From positions 62,001-126,000 of the forward strand of contig CAZNLJ010000004.1 of the NCBI GenBank assembly GCA_964573725.1: 64,000 nt of DNA. The letters are read 5' to 3'. The translations under genes were made by a program, and so were the position numbers. Positions 43,642 to 51,748 of this stretch are shown in pieces. How positions within the stretch are numbered: the first letter of the stretch is position 1; the number at the start of each line of letters is the position of its first letter. Origin of the DNA: UBA6168 sp964573725 (GTDB taxonomy: Bacteria; Bacteroidota; Bacteroidia; Chitinophagales; Saprospiraceae). Under the pieces are notes generated by a model. The model saw only the letters and a list, made by a program, of their open reading frames with translations. It was not told the origin of the DNA and made no database searches.

Positions 43642-45393
43642 TCAGCCCGCTCCACCGTTCCCCGTCCCGGATTGTGTCGCATATCCCTTGAACTGCTTTT
43701 CGAAGCCTCCCTTTTCCTGCAGGGCGTCGAAAGCATCGACCGCCCGCTGGTTGCTCATGAAAAAATTCTCCTCCCCGAACCGATCCATCAGGCCCCACCG
43801 TTGCATCGCATCCCGGACAGGGCCTATGACGCTGGTGAGATGCACCCGGATCCCTTGTTGCCGCAATTCCGACAACCATTCCTCCAACATATGCACGGCG
43901 CTGCTGTCGATGTGACTGATGCTGTCGGCGTTCAGGACAATCAACTTCAGCTCCTTTCCCTTGGCAGCCGCCCAGTCCTGCACCCGTTCCTTGAAATAAT
44001 TCAGATTGGAAAAGAACAAGGGACCGTCGAAGCGGACCACCAGCACATCCGGACGCCTTTCCAGACCGGGGAAACGCTTGACATTCCTGTAAAAATCGGA
44101 ACCCGGTACCCGTCCCAACTCCGCCACATGCGGCCGGGTGGCCCGGAATACCACCATGGATAGCGACAGGACCACCCCTGCCCCGATACCGGTCTCGATT
44201 CCCATCGTCAGGGTAATCAGGAAGGTGGCCGTCAACATCCAGAAATCCGAACGGTCGTTCCTCCAAAGCCGGAAGGCTTCCTTGTAATCGATCAATCCCG
44301 CGACGGCGACCAGGATGACCGCCGCCAGCACGGCATTCGGCAGGTGGTAGAACAACGGGGTCAGGAACAGCAGGGTCAGCACGATCAGCAGGGCGCTGAG
44401 CAAGGAAGCGAATCCGGTCCTCGCCCCGGCCTGGTCGTTGACCGCCGTGCGCGAAAAGCCGCCCGTCACCGGGAAGCCCTGAAATATCGAAGCCCCGAGG
44501 TTCGCCAACCCCAAAGCGTTGAGCTCCTGGTTCGCGTCCACCCGGTAATCCTTGTGCCGGGATTGGATGGCCTTGGCCACCGCATAGCTTTCCATGAATC
44601 CGACCAGCGATATCGTCAAGGCGGCCGGCAGCAAGGCCTGCCAGGTCGACAGGTCGAATCCCGGCAGGGAAAATCCCGGCAATCCGCCCGGAATGTCCCC
44701 GATCACCTTGATCCCTTGCGTATCCAACCCCAGCCAGGCGGTCGCCAGGATGCTGGCGATGACAGCCACCAAGGCGCCCGGAAAAGACTTGTGTATCTTC
44801 CGCGCGCCCCGGATGACCAAGATCGCCCCCAATCCTACCCATAGGGTCGGCCAATGGGTCTGGCCCGCCTCCCGCAAAAAGGCCAGCACAATTTCATGGG
44901 CGTGCTCGCTCTTCGGCAACTTCACCCCTGTCAAATGCTTCAATTGGCTCAACCCGATGATGATGGCCGCCGCCGAGGTGAACCCGCTGATGACGGGGTG
45001 GGACAGGAAATTCACCAGGAACCCCAAGCGGAAAATGCCCATCATCAGTTGTATCCCCCCCACCAGGAAGGCCAAGGTCAAAGCATACGCCAGGTATTCC
45101 GCCGGCCCTGCCGGAGACAAGGCCCCCACGCCCGTCGCCGTCAACAACGACACCATCGCAACCGGCCCCACCGCCAACTGCCGGCTGCTGCCGAACAAAG
45201 CGTACAGCACCAAAGGCACCGTCGCCGCATACAAGCCGTGTATCGGCGGCAACCCCGCAATCATCGCATATGCCATCCCCTGCGGAATCAACATCACGCC
45301 GACCGTCAACCCGGCCGATAAATCGCCGGACAACCATTCCTTCCTGTAAGCCCCACCCCAATCCAGGACGGGCAAATAATTCGATAACTTCAT
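43642..45393 (-). CDS. SulP family anion transporter with STAS domain
   Basis: From the ATG at 45393 (MKLSNYLPVLDWGG) the product is 583 residues; 30 upstream in-frame residues show no family match. The SulP signature is clear: SAGLTVGVMLIPQGMAYAMIAGLPPIHGLYAA near the N-terminus, SSRQLAVGPVAMVSLL, HPVISGFTSAAAIIIGLSQL and GFPVTGGFSRTAVNDQAGARTG, over 10-12 membrane helices. A C-terminal STAS domain (about 440-560: VVRFDGPLFFSNLNYFKERV, NADSISHIDSSAVHML) completes it. The family carries sulfate, bicarbonate or dicarboxylates. No carbonic anhydrase or sulfate-assimilation gene is adjacent, so the anion is undetermined. Confidence 0.92.
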   Translation of the reverse strand: MKLSNYLPVLDWGGAYRKEWLSGDLSAGLTVGVMLIPQGMAYAMIAGLPPIHGLYAATVPLVLYALFGSSRQLAVGPVAMVSLLTATGVGALSPAGPAEYLAYALTLAFLVGGIQLMMGIFRLGFLVNFLSHPVISGFTSAAAIIIGLSQLKHLTGVKLPKSEHAHEIVLAFLREAGQTHWPTLWVGLGAILVIRGARKIHKSFPGALVAVIASILATAWLGLDTQGIKVIGDIPGGLPGFSLPGFDLSTWQALLPAALTISLVGFMESYAVAKAIQSRHKDYRVDANQELNALGLANLGASIFQGFPVTGGFSRTAVNDQAGARTGFASLLSALLIVLTLLFLTPLFYHLPNAVLAAVILVAVAGLIDYKEAFRLWRNDRSDFWMLTATFLITLTMGIETGIGAGVVLSLSMVVFRATRPHVAELGRVPGSDFYRNVKRFPGLERRPDVLVVRFDGPLFFSNLNYFKERVQDWAAAKGKELKLIVLNADSISHIDSSAVHMLEEWLSELRQQGIRVHLTSVIGPVRDAMQRWGLMDRFGEENFFMSNQRAVDAFDALQEKGGFEKQFKGYATQSGTGNGGAG

Positions 45394-45482
45394 CCGATTT
45401 TTTTTTCTTCCTGTACCAGGAAATGTGTTCCCATCCCGGTACGCAAACGGAGACCGCCCGCGCGCCATCAGATGGTACGGCA

Positions 45483-45490
45483 CAAAATTA
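45483..45490 (-). promoter_or_regulatory. possible -7 box for the SulP gene
   Basis: The minus strand reads TAATTTTG (TAnnTTTG match) 90 bases upstream of the SulP start; no TTG at standard spacing. It lies in the divergent gap 45394-45831 shared with gcvP, where a plus-strand TATTTTTG at 45595-45602 is a similarly incomplete candidate for gcvP. No gene is visible in that gap. Confidence 0.33.
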
Positions 45491-45831
45491 CCCGCCCGCT
45501 CCCCCCCGGGATAGTGACCTTCATCACACCGAAACTATACATCGATTTTGACAACCAAGTGGCGGGTCCGCTGTTATTTGTGTCGTTCATCTTGTATTTT
45601 TGCGCCGGTCCGCAAACGCTGTCGGACAAGGCCCGCAACACCGGCATCCCTTTCCCTGCAAACAATGGCCTGATTCTATTTTTTTGTTTTCATAATTCTG
45701 TAAAACAGTTCTTTGCAAATATTTCACCCGTTTCCGCCGATGCAACGAACATGCCGGCCGGCAACGAATCCAAACCAAGGACCCACCCCTTCGCCAGCTT
45801 GGGCGCCATCCTTGGTAAACATTCGGACATC

Positions 45832-48708
45832 ATGAGCAACACCGCTTCCTTCGACCGGTTCCAACACCGGCACATCGGCCCCAATCAACGCGAAGAACAA
45901 AGCATGCTCCGGCACATGGGACTGGATTCCCTCGACCAACTCATCGACCGGACCGTCCCCGCCCCCATCAGCATGCAGGGGAAATTATCCCTCCCGCCCC
46001 CCCAAACCGAATTCGAATATCTCCGGGAGCTCAAGGAAATCGCCGACCTCAACAAGGTCTTCCGCTCTTTCATCGGTCTCGGCTATTACGGGACCATCAC
46101 CCCTTCCGTCATCCTTCGGAACATCTTCCAAAATCCCGGCTGGTATACCCAATACACGCCCTACCAGGCGGAAATCGCGCAGGGCCGCCTGGAGGCGATC
46201 CTCAATTTCCAGACCATGGTCAGCGACATGACCGGCCTGCCCATCGCCAATGCTTCCCTGCTCGACGAAGCGACCGCCGCCGCAGAAGCCATGGCCATGT
46301 TCCACGGTGTCAAGAACAAACGGGCCCGCCAACCCCTGGCCAATACCTTCCTCGTCGATAACGGTGTGCTCGACCAGACCGTCGATGTCCTCCTCACCCG
46401 GGCCGCTCCCCTCGGCATCAATATTGTCCGGGGCGATTGGAAGGACTTTCCCCTCGATTCCCAGGTCTTCGGCGTCCTCCTCCAATATCCCGACCAGCAA
46501 GGTTCCGTCGAGGACTACCGTGCTTTCGTACAAAAAGCCCGCGCCCACGAGGTCTATGTCACCGTAGCCACCGACCTCCTGGCCCTCGCCCTGCTCCAAC
46601 CGCCCGGGGAATGGGGTGCCGATTGTGCCGTCGGCAACGCCCAGCGCTTCGGCGTCCCCATGGGCTTCGGAGGCCCCCATGCCGCCTTCTTCGCCACCCG
46701 CGACGACTTCAAACGAATTCTTCCGGGCCGCATCATCGGCGTTTCCGTCGATGCCGATGGCAAAAAGGCCCTCCGCATGGCGCTCCAAACCCGCGAGCAA
46801 CATATCCGCCGGGAAAAAGCCACCTCCAACATATGTACCGCCCAGGCCCTGCTCGCCATCATGGCCGGCATGTACGCCGTGTGGCATGGTCCGGACGGCA
46901 TCCGACATATTGCCCACAGGATCCATTCCTTTGCCCGGAAACTCGACCGCCACCTGCGGGATATGGGTTTCCAACCTGCCCATACCCATTTCTTCGACAC
47001 CCTTCACATCCCCCTGCCCCCACCCCTCGTCGAAACCATCCGACACATCGCCCAGTCCCAGCAAATCAACTGCTGGTATGGAAAGGATTTCGTCCGCATC
47101 GCCCTCGACGAAACCGTCACGGAGGAAGACCTCGACCTGCTCGTCGGTATCTTCGCCCAGGCCAAAGGCCTGCCAGCCCCGACCGGCCTGTCCGCCGGCG
47201 ACCACCCGCAGCTGCCCGCACCGCTTATCCGGAACACCCCTTTCCTTACCCACCCCGTCTTCAACAGTTTCCACACGGAAACCAATATGATGCGGTATAT
47301 CAAACGCCTCGAAAACAAAGACCTTTCCCTGACGCACGCCATGATCCCGCTGGGCAGCTGCACCATGAAACTCAATGCCGCCACGGAACTCCTGCCGGTC
47401 AGCTGGGATGCCTTTGCCAATATCCATCCGTTCGCACCCGCCGACCAAACCCAGGGCTATCAGGAAATCTTCCGGGAACTGGAGCAGTACCTCTGCGAGA
47501 TCACCGGGTTCAGCGCCTGCTCCCTGCAACCCAATTCCGGCGCCCAGGGTGAGTATACCGGCCTGATGGTCATCCGCGCCTGGCACCTCGCCCGCGGCGA
47601 CCACCATCGGAACATCGCCCTCATCCCTTCTTCCGCCCACGGTACCAACCCCGCCAGCGCCGCCATGGCGGGCATGCAGATTGTCGTCGTCCTTTGTGAT
47701 GACCGCGGAAATGTCGACGTCGAGGACCTGAAGGCCAAATGTACGCTCCACCGGGACCGCCTCGCCTGCCTCATGGTCACCTACCCCTCCACCCACGGGG
47801 TCTTCGAAACCGCCATCCAGGATATCTGCCGAATGGTTCATGAGCACGGCGGACTCGTCTACATGGACGGCGCCAACATGAACGCCCAAGTCGGCCTCAC
47901 CAGCCCCGGTATCATCGGCGCGGATGTCTGCCACCTCAACCTGCACAAGACCTTCGCCATTCCCCATGGCGGCGGCGGCCCCGGCATGGGACCCATCTGT
48001 GTCAATGAAAAACTCGCCCCTTTCCTGCCCGGCCACGCCCTCGTCGCCACCGGCGGCCAGGAAGGTATCCATGCCGTCAGCGCCGCTCCTTGGGGCAGCG
48101 CCAGCATCCTGCTGATTTCCTACGGCTATATCCGCATGCTCGGCGCCCAAGGCGTCACCGACGCCACCCGGTATGCCATCCTCAATGCCAATTATATCAA
48201 GTTCCGCCTGGAAAAATCATTCCCCATCCTCTACACCGGGGAACACGGGAACGCCGCCCATGAACTCATCGTCGACCTCCGGCCTTTCAAGGACATATGC
48301 AGTGCGGAAGATGTGGCCAAACGCCTCATCGACTACGGCTTCCATGCCCCGACGCTCAGCTTCCCCGTCGCCGGTACCCTCATGATCGAACCGACGGAAA
48401 GCGAAAGCCTGGACGAACTCGACCGGTTCTGCGACGCTATGCTGCAAATCCGCCAGGAAATCGACGAAATCGCCGGCGGCGACTACCCCGTCGACAACAA
48501 TGTCCTCCACAACGCTCCCCATACCCTGGAACGCCTGACGGCCGACGATTGGACCTGGCCCTACACCCGGGAAAAAGCGGCCTGGCCCTTGCCCTACCTC
48601 CGCCAAGGCCATAAGTTCTGGCCCGACGTGGCTCGGGTGGACAATGCCTACGGCGACAGGAACCTCGTCTGCACCTGCCTGCCGACCGAGGCTTACCTGG
48701 AAGCCTGA
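45832..48708 (+). CDS. gcvP: glycine dehydrogenase (decarboxylating), P-protein
   Basis: From the ATG at 45832 (MSNTASFDRFQHRHIGPNQREEQSML) the protein has 958 residues, the fused alpha2-type length; the open frame upstream has no family match. Key features are HRHIGP, YTPYQAEIAQGRLEAILNFQTM and the PLP lysine in CHLNLHKTFAIPHGGGGPGMGPI, preceded by MVTYPSTHGVFE and GLVYMDGANMNAQVGL. It decarboxylates glycine and loads the aminomethyl group on GcvH lipoate. gcvT and gcvH are not in the window. An internal NAD/one-carbon link with neighbours is not evident. Confidence 0.97.
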   Translation: MSNTASFDRFQHRHIGPNQREEQSMLRHMGLDSLDQLIDRTVPAPISMQGKLSLPPPQTEFEYLRELKEIADLNKVFRSFIGLGYYGTITPSVILRNIFQNPGWYTQYTPYQAEIAQGRLEAILNFQTMVSDMTGLPIANASLLDEATAAAEAMAMFHGVKNKRARQPLANTFLVDNGVLDQTVDVLLTRAAPLGINIVRGDWKDFPLDSQVFGVLLQYPDQQGSVEDYRAFVQKARAHEVYVTVATDLLALALLQPPGEWGADCAVGNAQRFGVPMGFGGPHAAFFATRDDFKRILPGRIIGVSVDADGKKALRMALQTREQHIRREKATSNICTAQALLAIMAGMYAVWHGPDGIRHIAHRIHSFARKLDRHLRDMGFQPAHTHFFDTLHIPLPPPLVETIRHIAQSQQINCWYGKDFVRIALDETVTEEDLDLLVGIFAQAKGLPAPTGLSAGDHPQLPAPLIRNTPFLTHPVFNSFHTETNMMRYIKRLENKDLSLTHAMIPLGSCTMKLNAATELLPVSWDAFANIHPFAPADQTQGYQEIFRELEQYLCEITGFSACSLQPNSGAQGEYTGLMVIRAWHLARGDHHRNIALIPSSAHGTNPASAAMAGMQIVVVLCDDRGNVDVEDLKAKCTLHRDRLACLMVTYPSTHGVFETAIQDICRMVHEHGGLVYMDGANMNAQVGLTSPGIIGADVCHLNLHKTFAIPHGGGGPGMGPICVNEKLAPFLPGHALVATGGQEGIHAVSAAPWGSASILLISYGYIRMLGAQGVTDATRYAILNANYIKFRLEKSFPILYTGEHGNAAHELIVDLRPFKDICSAEDVAKRLIDYGFHAPTLSFPVAGTLMIEPTESESLDELDRFCDAMLQIRQEIDEIAGGDYPVDNNVLHNAPHTLERLTADDWTWPYTREKAAWPLPYLRQGHKFWPDVARVDNAYGDRNLVCTCLPTEAYLEA

Positions 48709-48796
48709 ACCCGGCTTCCGGGAAATACCGTCCCTTCCGGCCGGCGGACTCCACGTTCCGCCGCCGGAATCCCGACGGGTCCGTCCCTTTCCGGCC

Positions 48797-49474
48797 TTAT
48801 TGCTTTTTCTTGAAATCGCCTCTTTTCCAGGAATCGAAGAACTGCTTCCAGGCGATGGGATTGAAAATGTTCATCGGCGGTTGTTGCCCGATGTAGTAGT
48901 AGTTCCTGGCCTGCTGCCGCAGGTAATAGTTCGCATGCTCCGCCCCGACGGAAGGCACCTTGCTGCGCATCCGCTCCAAGGTCTCATTGGCCACGTTCCG
49001 CAGCGCCCGTTCCTCCATCGCCGAGGTCACATCCATGGCCAGGAACTCCAACTTCAGGTGCTCCTTGCTCGGCCAGGGAAATACCACCGTCTCCGGAAGG
49101 TTGATGGTGTCCTGCGTCATCAGCTGTACCAAGGAGTAACGGTTGTCCCGCAAGCTTTCCGGTATCGTATATTCCACCGTCCTGTAGCCGACCGCAGAGA
49201 ATTCGATCACATCCCCTTTCTCCACCACGATGGAAAAAAAACCGTTGAAATCGGAATAGGTCCCGCGACCTTTGCCCCTGACCAGGATGTTCACGTACGG
49301 AACCGGCAACAACTCCGCATGGGTCCCGTCCAGCACCATCCCCGAAAACTGCACCAGCATGCTGTCCTGCGCCACCTGTTGGGCCGCCAGCTCTGCGGCG
49401 CAAACCAGCAGCAGGGAACAGCTAACCGCCAAAATGGGAATCCTGGCCATCAATGTGTTGTTTTTCGTCAGCAT
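48797..49474 (-). CDS. exported CarboxypepD_reg-like domain protein
   Basis: A 225-residue protein with a signal peptide (1-31) and Gln32 after it; the start could also be Met9. Residues about 42-120 are a carboxypeptidase regulatory-like (Ig-type) domain: VQFSGMVLDGTHAELLPVPYVNILVRGKGRGTYSDFNGFFSIVVEKGDVIEFSAVGYRT read in short pieces. The rest is helical and ends in the Bacteroidota-conserved FNPIAWKQFFDSWKRGDFKKKQ-type tail (shortened motif seen at 203-225). Function unknown; the domain is common in TonB-receptor N-termini and cell-surface proteins. It is convergent with gcvP. Confidence 0.8.
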   Translation of the reverse strand: MLTKNNTLMARIPILAVSCSLLLVCAAELAAQQVAQDSMLVQFSGMVLDGTHAELLPVPYVNILVRGKGRGTYSDFNGFFSIVVEKGDVIEFSAVGYRTVEYTIPESLRDNRYSLVQLMTQDTINLPETVVFPWPSKEHLKLEFLAMDVTSAMEERALRNVANETLERMRSKVPSVGAEHANYYLRQQARNYYYIGQQPPMNIFNPIAWKQFFDSWKRGDFKKKQ

Positions 49475-49676
49475 TTGTATCTTTTCGCCCGCTTCGGATT
49501 TTTCACGACCGGTACCGGCGGTGTCAAGGCCGGCGAATCGGACCGATTCCTACGCCGACCTGTCCTCGCCGGTATACGCCGGAAGGGCCGCCCAAAAACC
49601 GGAAAGTGCCAAACCAAAATAAGACAATTGTTCCGATACCGTAATTTTTTCACCCAAATTTAGCACAATTGCAAGG

Positions 49677-51530
49677 ATGAAGCATTTCGCCTGGATTTAC
49701 ACCCTCCTTTTTTACCTCGCCCCGGCATCCGGCTCCTCCCAAGTGACGCCCGCCTCCCTTGTCCGGCTACCTGAAAGTGCCCCGACACCGACAGATTGGT
49801 TGGATGCCCTTGAAAACTCCCTGCTCCTGCGCAACCGCAACGACTTCCTCCCCTTGCGGGAACCGGATGTCCGATCCCTCCGCCTCGTATGCCCGGGCAT
49901 GCCGCCCGACCAGGCCTTCCGACAGACGACCGCCCGATTCCTGCCGCCCGCCGGGATTTCCCGCCCCGACCGCGATTCCTCCGGTCGTCTCCTGCTCCTC
50001 GTCCTCGACGCTGCCGCCCTCCGCTCCGCCAACATCTCCGCGGATAGCCTGCTGGCCCTCGCCGACCGCTTCCCTGCCGCCGAAAAACGGGTGCTCGTCC
50101 TGCTCGGCCCCGCCACCCATTGGAATACCTGGACGGACCATCCGCTGCTGTCCCTCGCCGATGCCCTCCTCTGGGCTCCTTCCGCCGAACCCGCCTACCA
50201 GTCGGTCTGCGCGCAAATCGTCTTCGGCGCTTGTGCCGCCACCGCCACCGCCAAATCGCCCGGCGGCACCCTCTTCCGGACCGGTGAAGGCCTCTCCACC
50301 CCGGCCGGCTTCCGCCTGGGCTATGCCCCTCCCGAATCGGTCGGCATCGACGGACAACGCCTCGCCGATAGCATCGCCGCCATCGTACAGGCCGGTATCC
50401 GCGCCCATGCCTACCCCGGCGCCCAGGTGCTCGTCGCCAAGAACGGCAAGGTCGTCTACCACGAAACCTTCGGCTTCCATACCTATGACAGCCTGCAGCC
50501 CGTCCGGCCTGATGATATCTATGATTTCGCCTCGGTGACCAAGGTGACTTCCTCCTTGCCCGCCCTGATGAAACTCTACGGCGAAAACCGCCTCGACCTC
50601 GATGCACCGCTCCGACAATACCTTCCGATGTTCCGACGCTCCGACAAGGGAGCCGTCTCCCTCCGGGAATTCCTCGCCCATAACGGCCGCCTGCAACCCA
50701 GCATCGTCTTTTGGCGGGAAGCCCGGCTCCCTTCCGGCGATTGGAAAAGGAAAAGCTTCCGTTCCAAACCCTCCCGCCGCTACGATATCCCCATTACCGA
50801 CAGCCTCTTCCTCTTCCACCGATACCGGAAAACCATCTTCCGCGGTATCCGGGACCAACCCCTGCGGCAGGAACCCGGCTATGTCTATTCCGACCTGTCT
50901 TTCATCCTGTACCCCGCCATCGTGGAAAAACTGACCCGCCGACCGCTCGAATCTTACCTGAAGGACACCTTCTACCACCCGGTCGGCGCTTACACCCTGA
51001 CCTATAACCCGCTTCGGCACTTTCCAAAAGACAGGATCGTGCCCACCGAACTGGACACCTTCTTCCGGAAACAACAGGTACACGGTACCGTCCACGACGA
51101 AACGGCCGCCATGCTCGGCGGCATATCCGGTCACGCCGGCCTGTTCGGCTCGGCCCCGGACCTCGCGAAACTGGTCCAACTTTATCTCAACCGCGGCACA
51201 TATGCCGGCCATATGCTCATCCCGCCGCATGCCGTCGACCAATTCACGCGATGCCAATTCTGTGAAACCGGCAACCGCCGGGGGCTCGGCTTCGACAAAC
51301 CGCCGGTCGTCTACCGCCCCGATGATACCTACATCGCCCGCGACGCTCCGCCCGCCTCCTTCGGACACTCCGGCTATACGGGCACTTTCTTCTGGGCGGA
51401 CCCGGAGCAACAGCTGATTGTCATCTTTTTCAGCAACCGCGTCTATCCCGACCGCTCCAGCACCGGCTTGTACCGACTCCAGATCCGACCCCGACTGCAC
51501 CAGGCCGTCTATGATGCCATCCGGAAGTGA
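49677..51530 (+). CDS. exported serine beta-lactamase-like hydrolase with GH3 C-terminal remnant
   Basis: A 617-residue protein with a short signal peptide and Gln22. Residues about 40-215 resemble only the C-terminal alpha/beta domain of the GH3-beta-lactamase fusion proteins of Bacteroidota (ALENSLLLRNRNDFLPL; CAQIVFGACAATATAKSPGGTLFRTGEGLSTP; FRLGYAPPESVGID). The GH3 TIM barrel that should precede it is absent, and only about 200 bases separate this gene from its upstream neighbour. Residues 225-615 are a class C beta-lactamase/DD-peptidase-like domain with SxxK (FASVTKVTSS), YxN-type YSD (YVYSDLSF) and HSGYTG in the KTG position. Likely a periplasmic hydrolase acting on peptidoglycan or an ester/amide; true beta-lactamase activity is doubtful. 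Confidence 0.83.
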   Translation: MKHFAWIYTLLFYLAPASGSSQVTPASLVRLPESAPTPTDWLDALENSLLLRNRNDFLPLREPDVRSLRLVCPGMPPDQAFRQTTARFLPPAGISRPDRDSSGRLLLLVLDAAALRSANISADSLLALADRFPAAEKRVLVLLGPATHWNTWTDHPLLSLADALLWAPSAEPAYQSVCAQIVFGACAATATAKSPGGTLFRTGEGLSTPAGFRLGYAPPESVGIDGQRLADSIAAIVQAGIRAHAYPGAQVLVAKNGKVVYHETFGFHTYDSLQPVRPDDIYDFASVTKVTSSLPALMKLYGENRLDLDAPLRQYLPMFRRSDKGAVSLREFLAHNGRLQPSIVFWREARLPSGDWKRKSFRSKPSRRYDIPITDSLFLFHRYRKTIFRGIRDQPLRQEPGYVYSDLSFILYPAIVEKLTRRPLESYLKDTFYHPVGAYTLTYNPLRHFPKDRIVPTELDTFFRKQQVHGTVHDETAAMLGGISGHAGLFGSAPDLAKLVQLYLNRGTYAGHMLIPPHAVDQFTRCQFCETGNRRGLGFDKPPVVYRPDDTYIARDAPPASFGHSGYTGTFFWADPEQQLIVIFFSNRVYPDRSSTGLYRLQIRPRLHQAVYDAIRK

Positions 51531-51663
51531 GTAAGCAGCGCCGCCCCCCACCACGGCCCGCCCGTCCCGACCTCCCGCTTCCACCACTTGTCGGTGAAAC
51601 GACCGGACAGCTGCGTTCCTCATTTTTTTGGCGGGAAACCGTACAGGTGACCCGGAGTCACCG

Positions 51664-51671
51664 TAATTTTG
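51664..51671 (+). promoter_or_regulatory. possible -7 box for the CotH gene
   Basis: TAATTTTG, an exact TAnnTTTG match, 78 bases upstream of the CotH start, but without TTG at the usual distance. Confidence 0.33.
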
Positions 51672-51748
51672 ATATTCACCCGGCCGATTCCCTCCCGTAC
51701 CGGCGATTACCGGCCGGATGGTGTCTTCCGGCCGGAAAATTCCTCCCT

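Noticed and set aside
45472..45831. An N-terminal extension of GcvP from 45472
   Set aside because: The extra residues have no similarity to P-protein, which normally begins with the FxxRHIGP region a few residues after its start.
45985..48150. A minus-strand frame of 721 codons
   Set aside because: Antisense to gcvP, low-complexity acidic composition, no recognisable motif.
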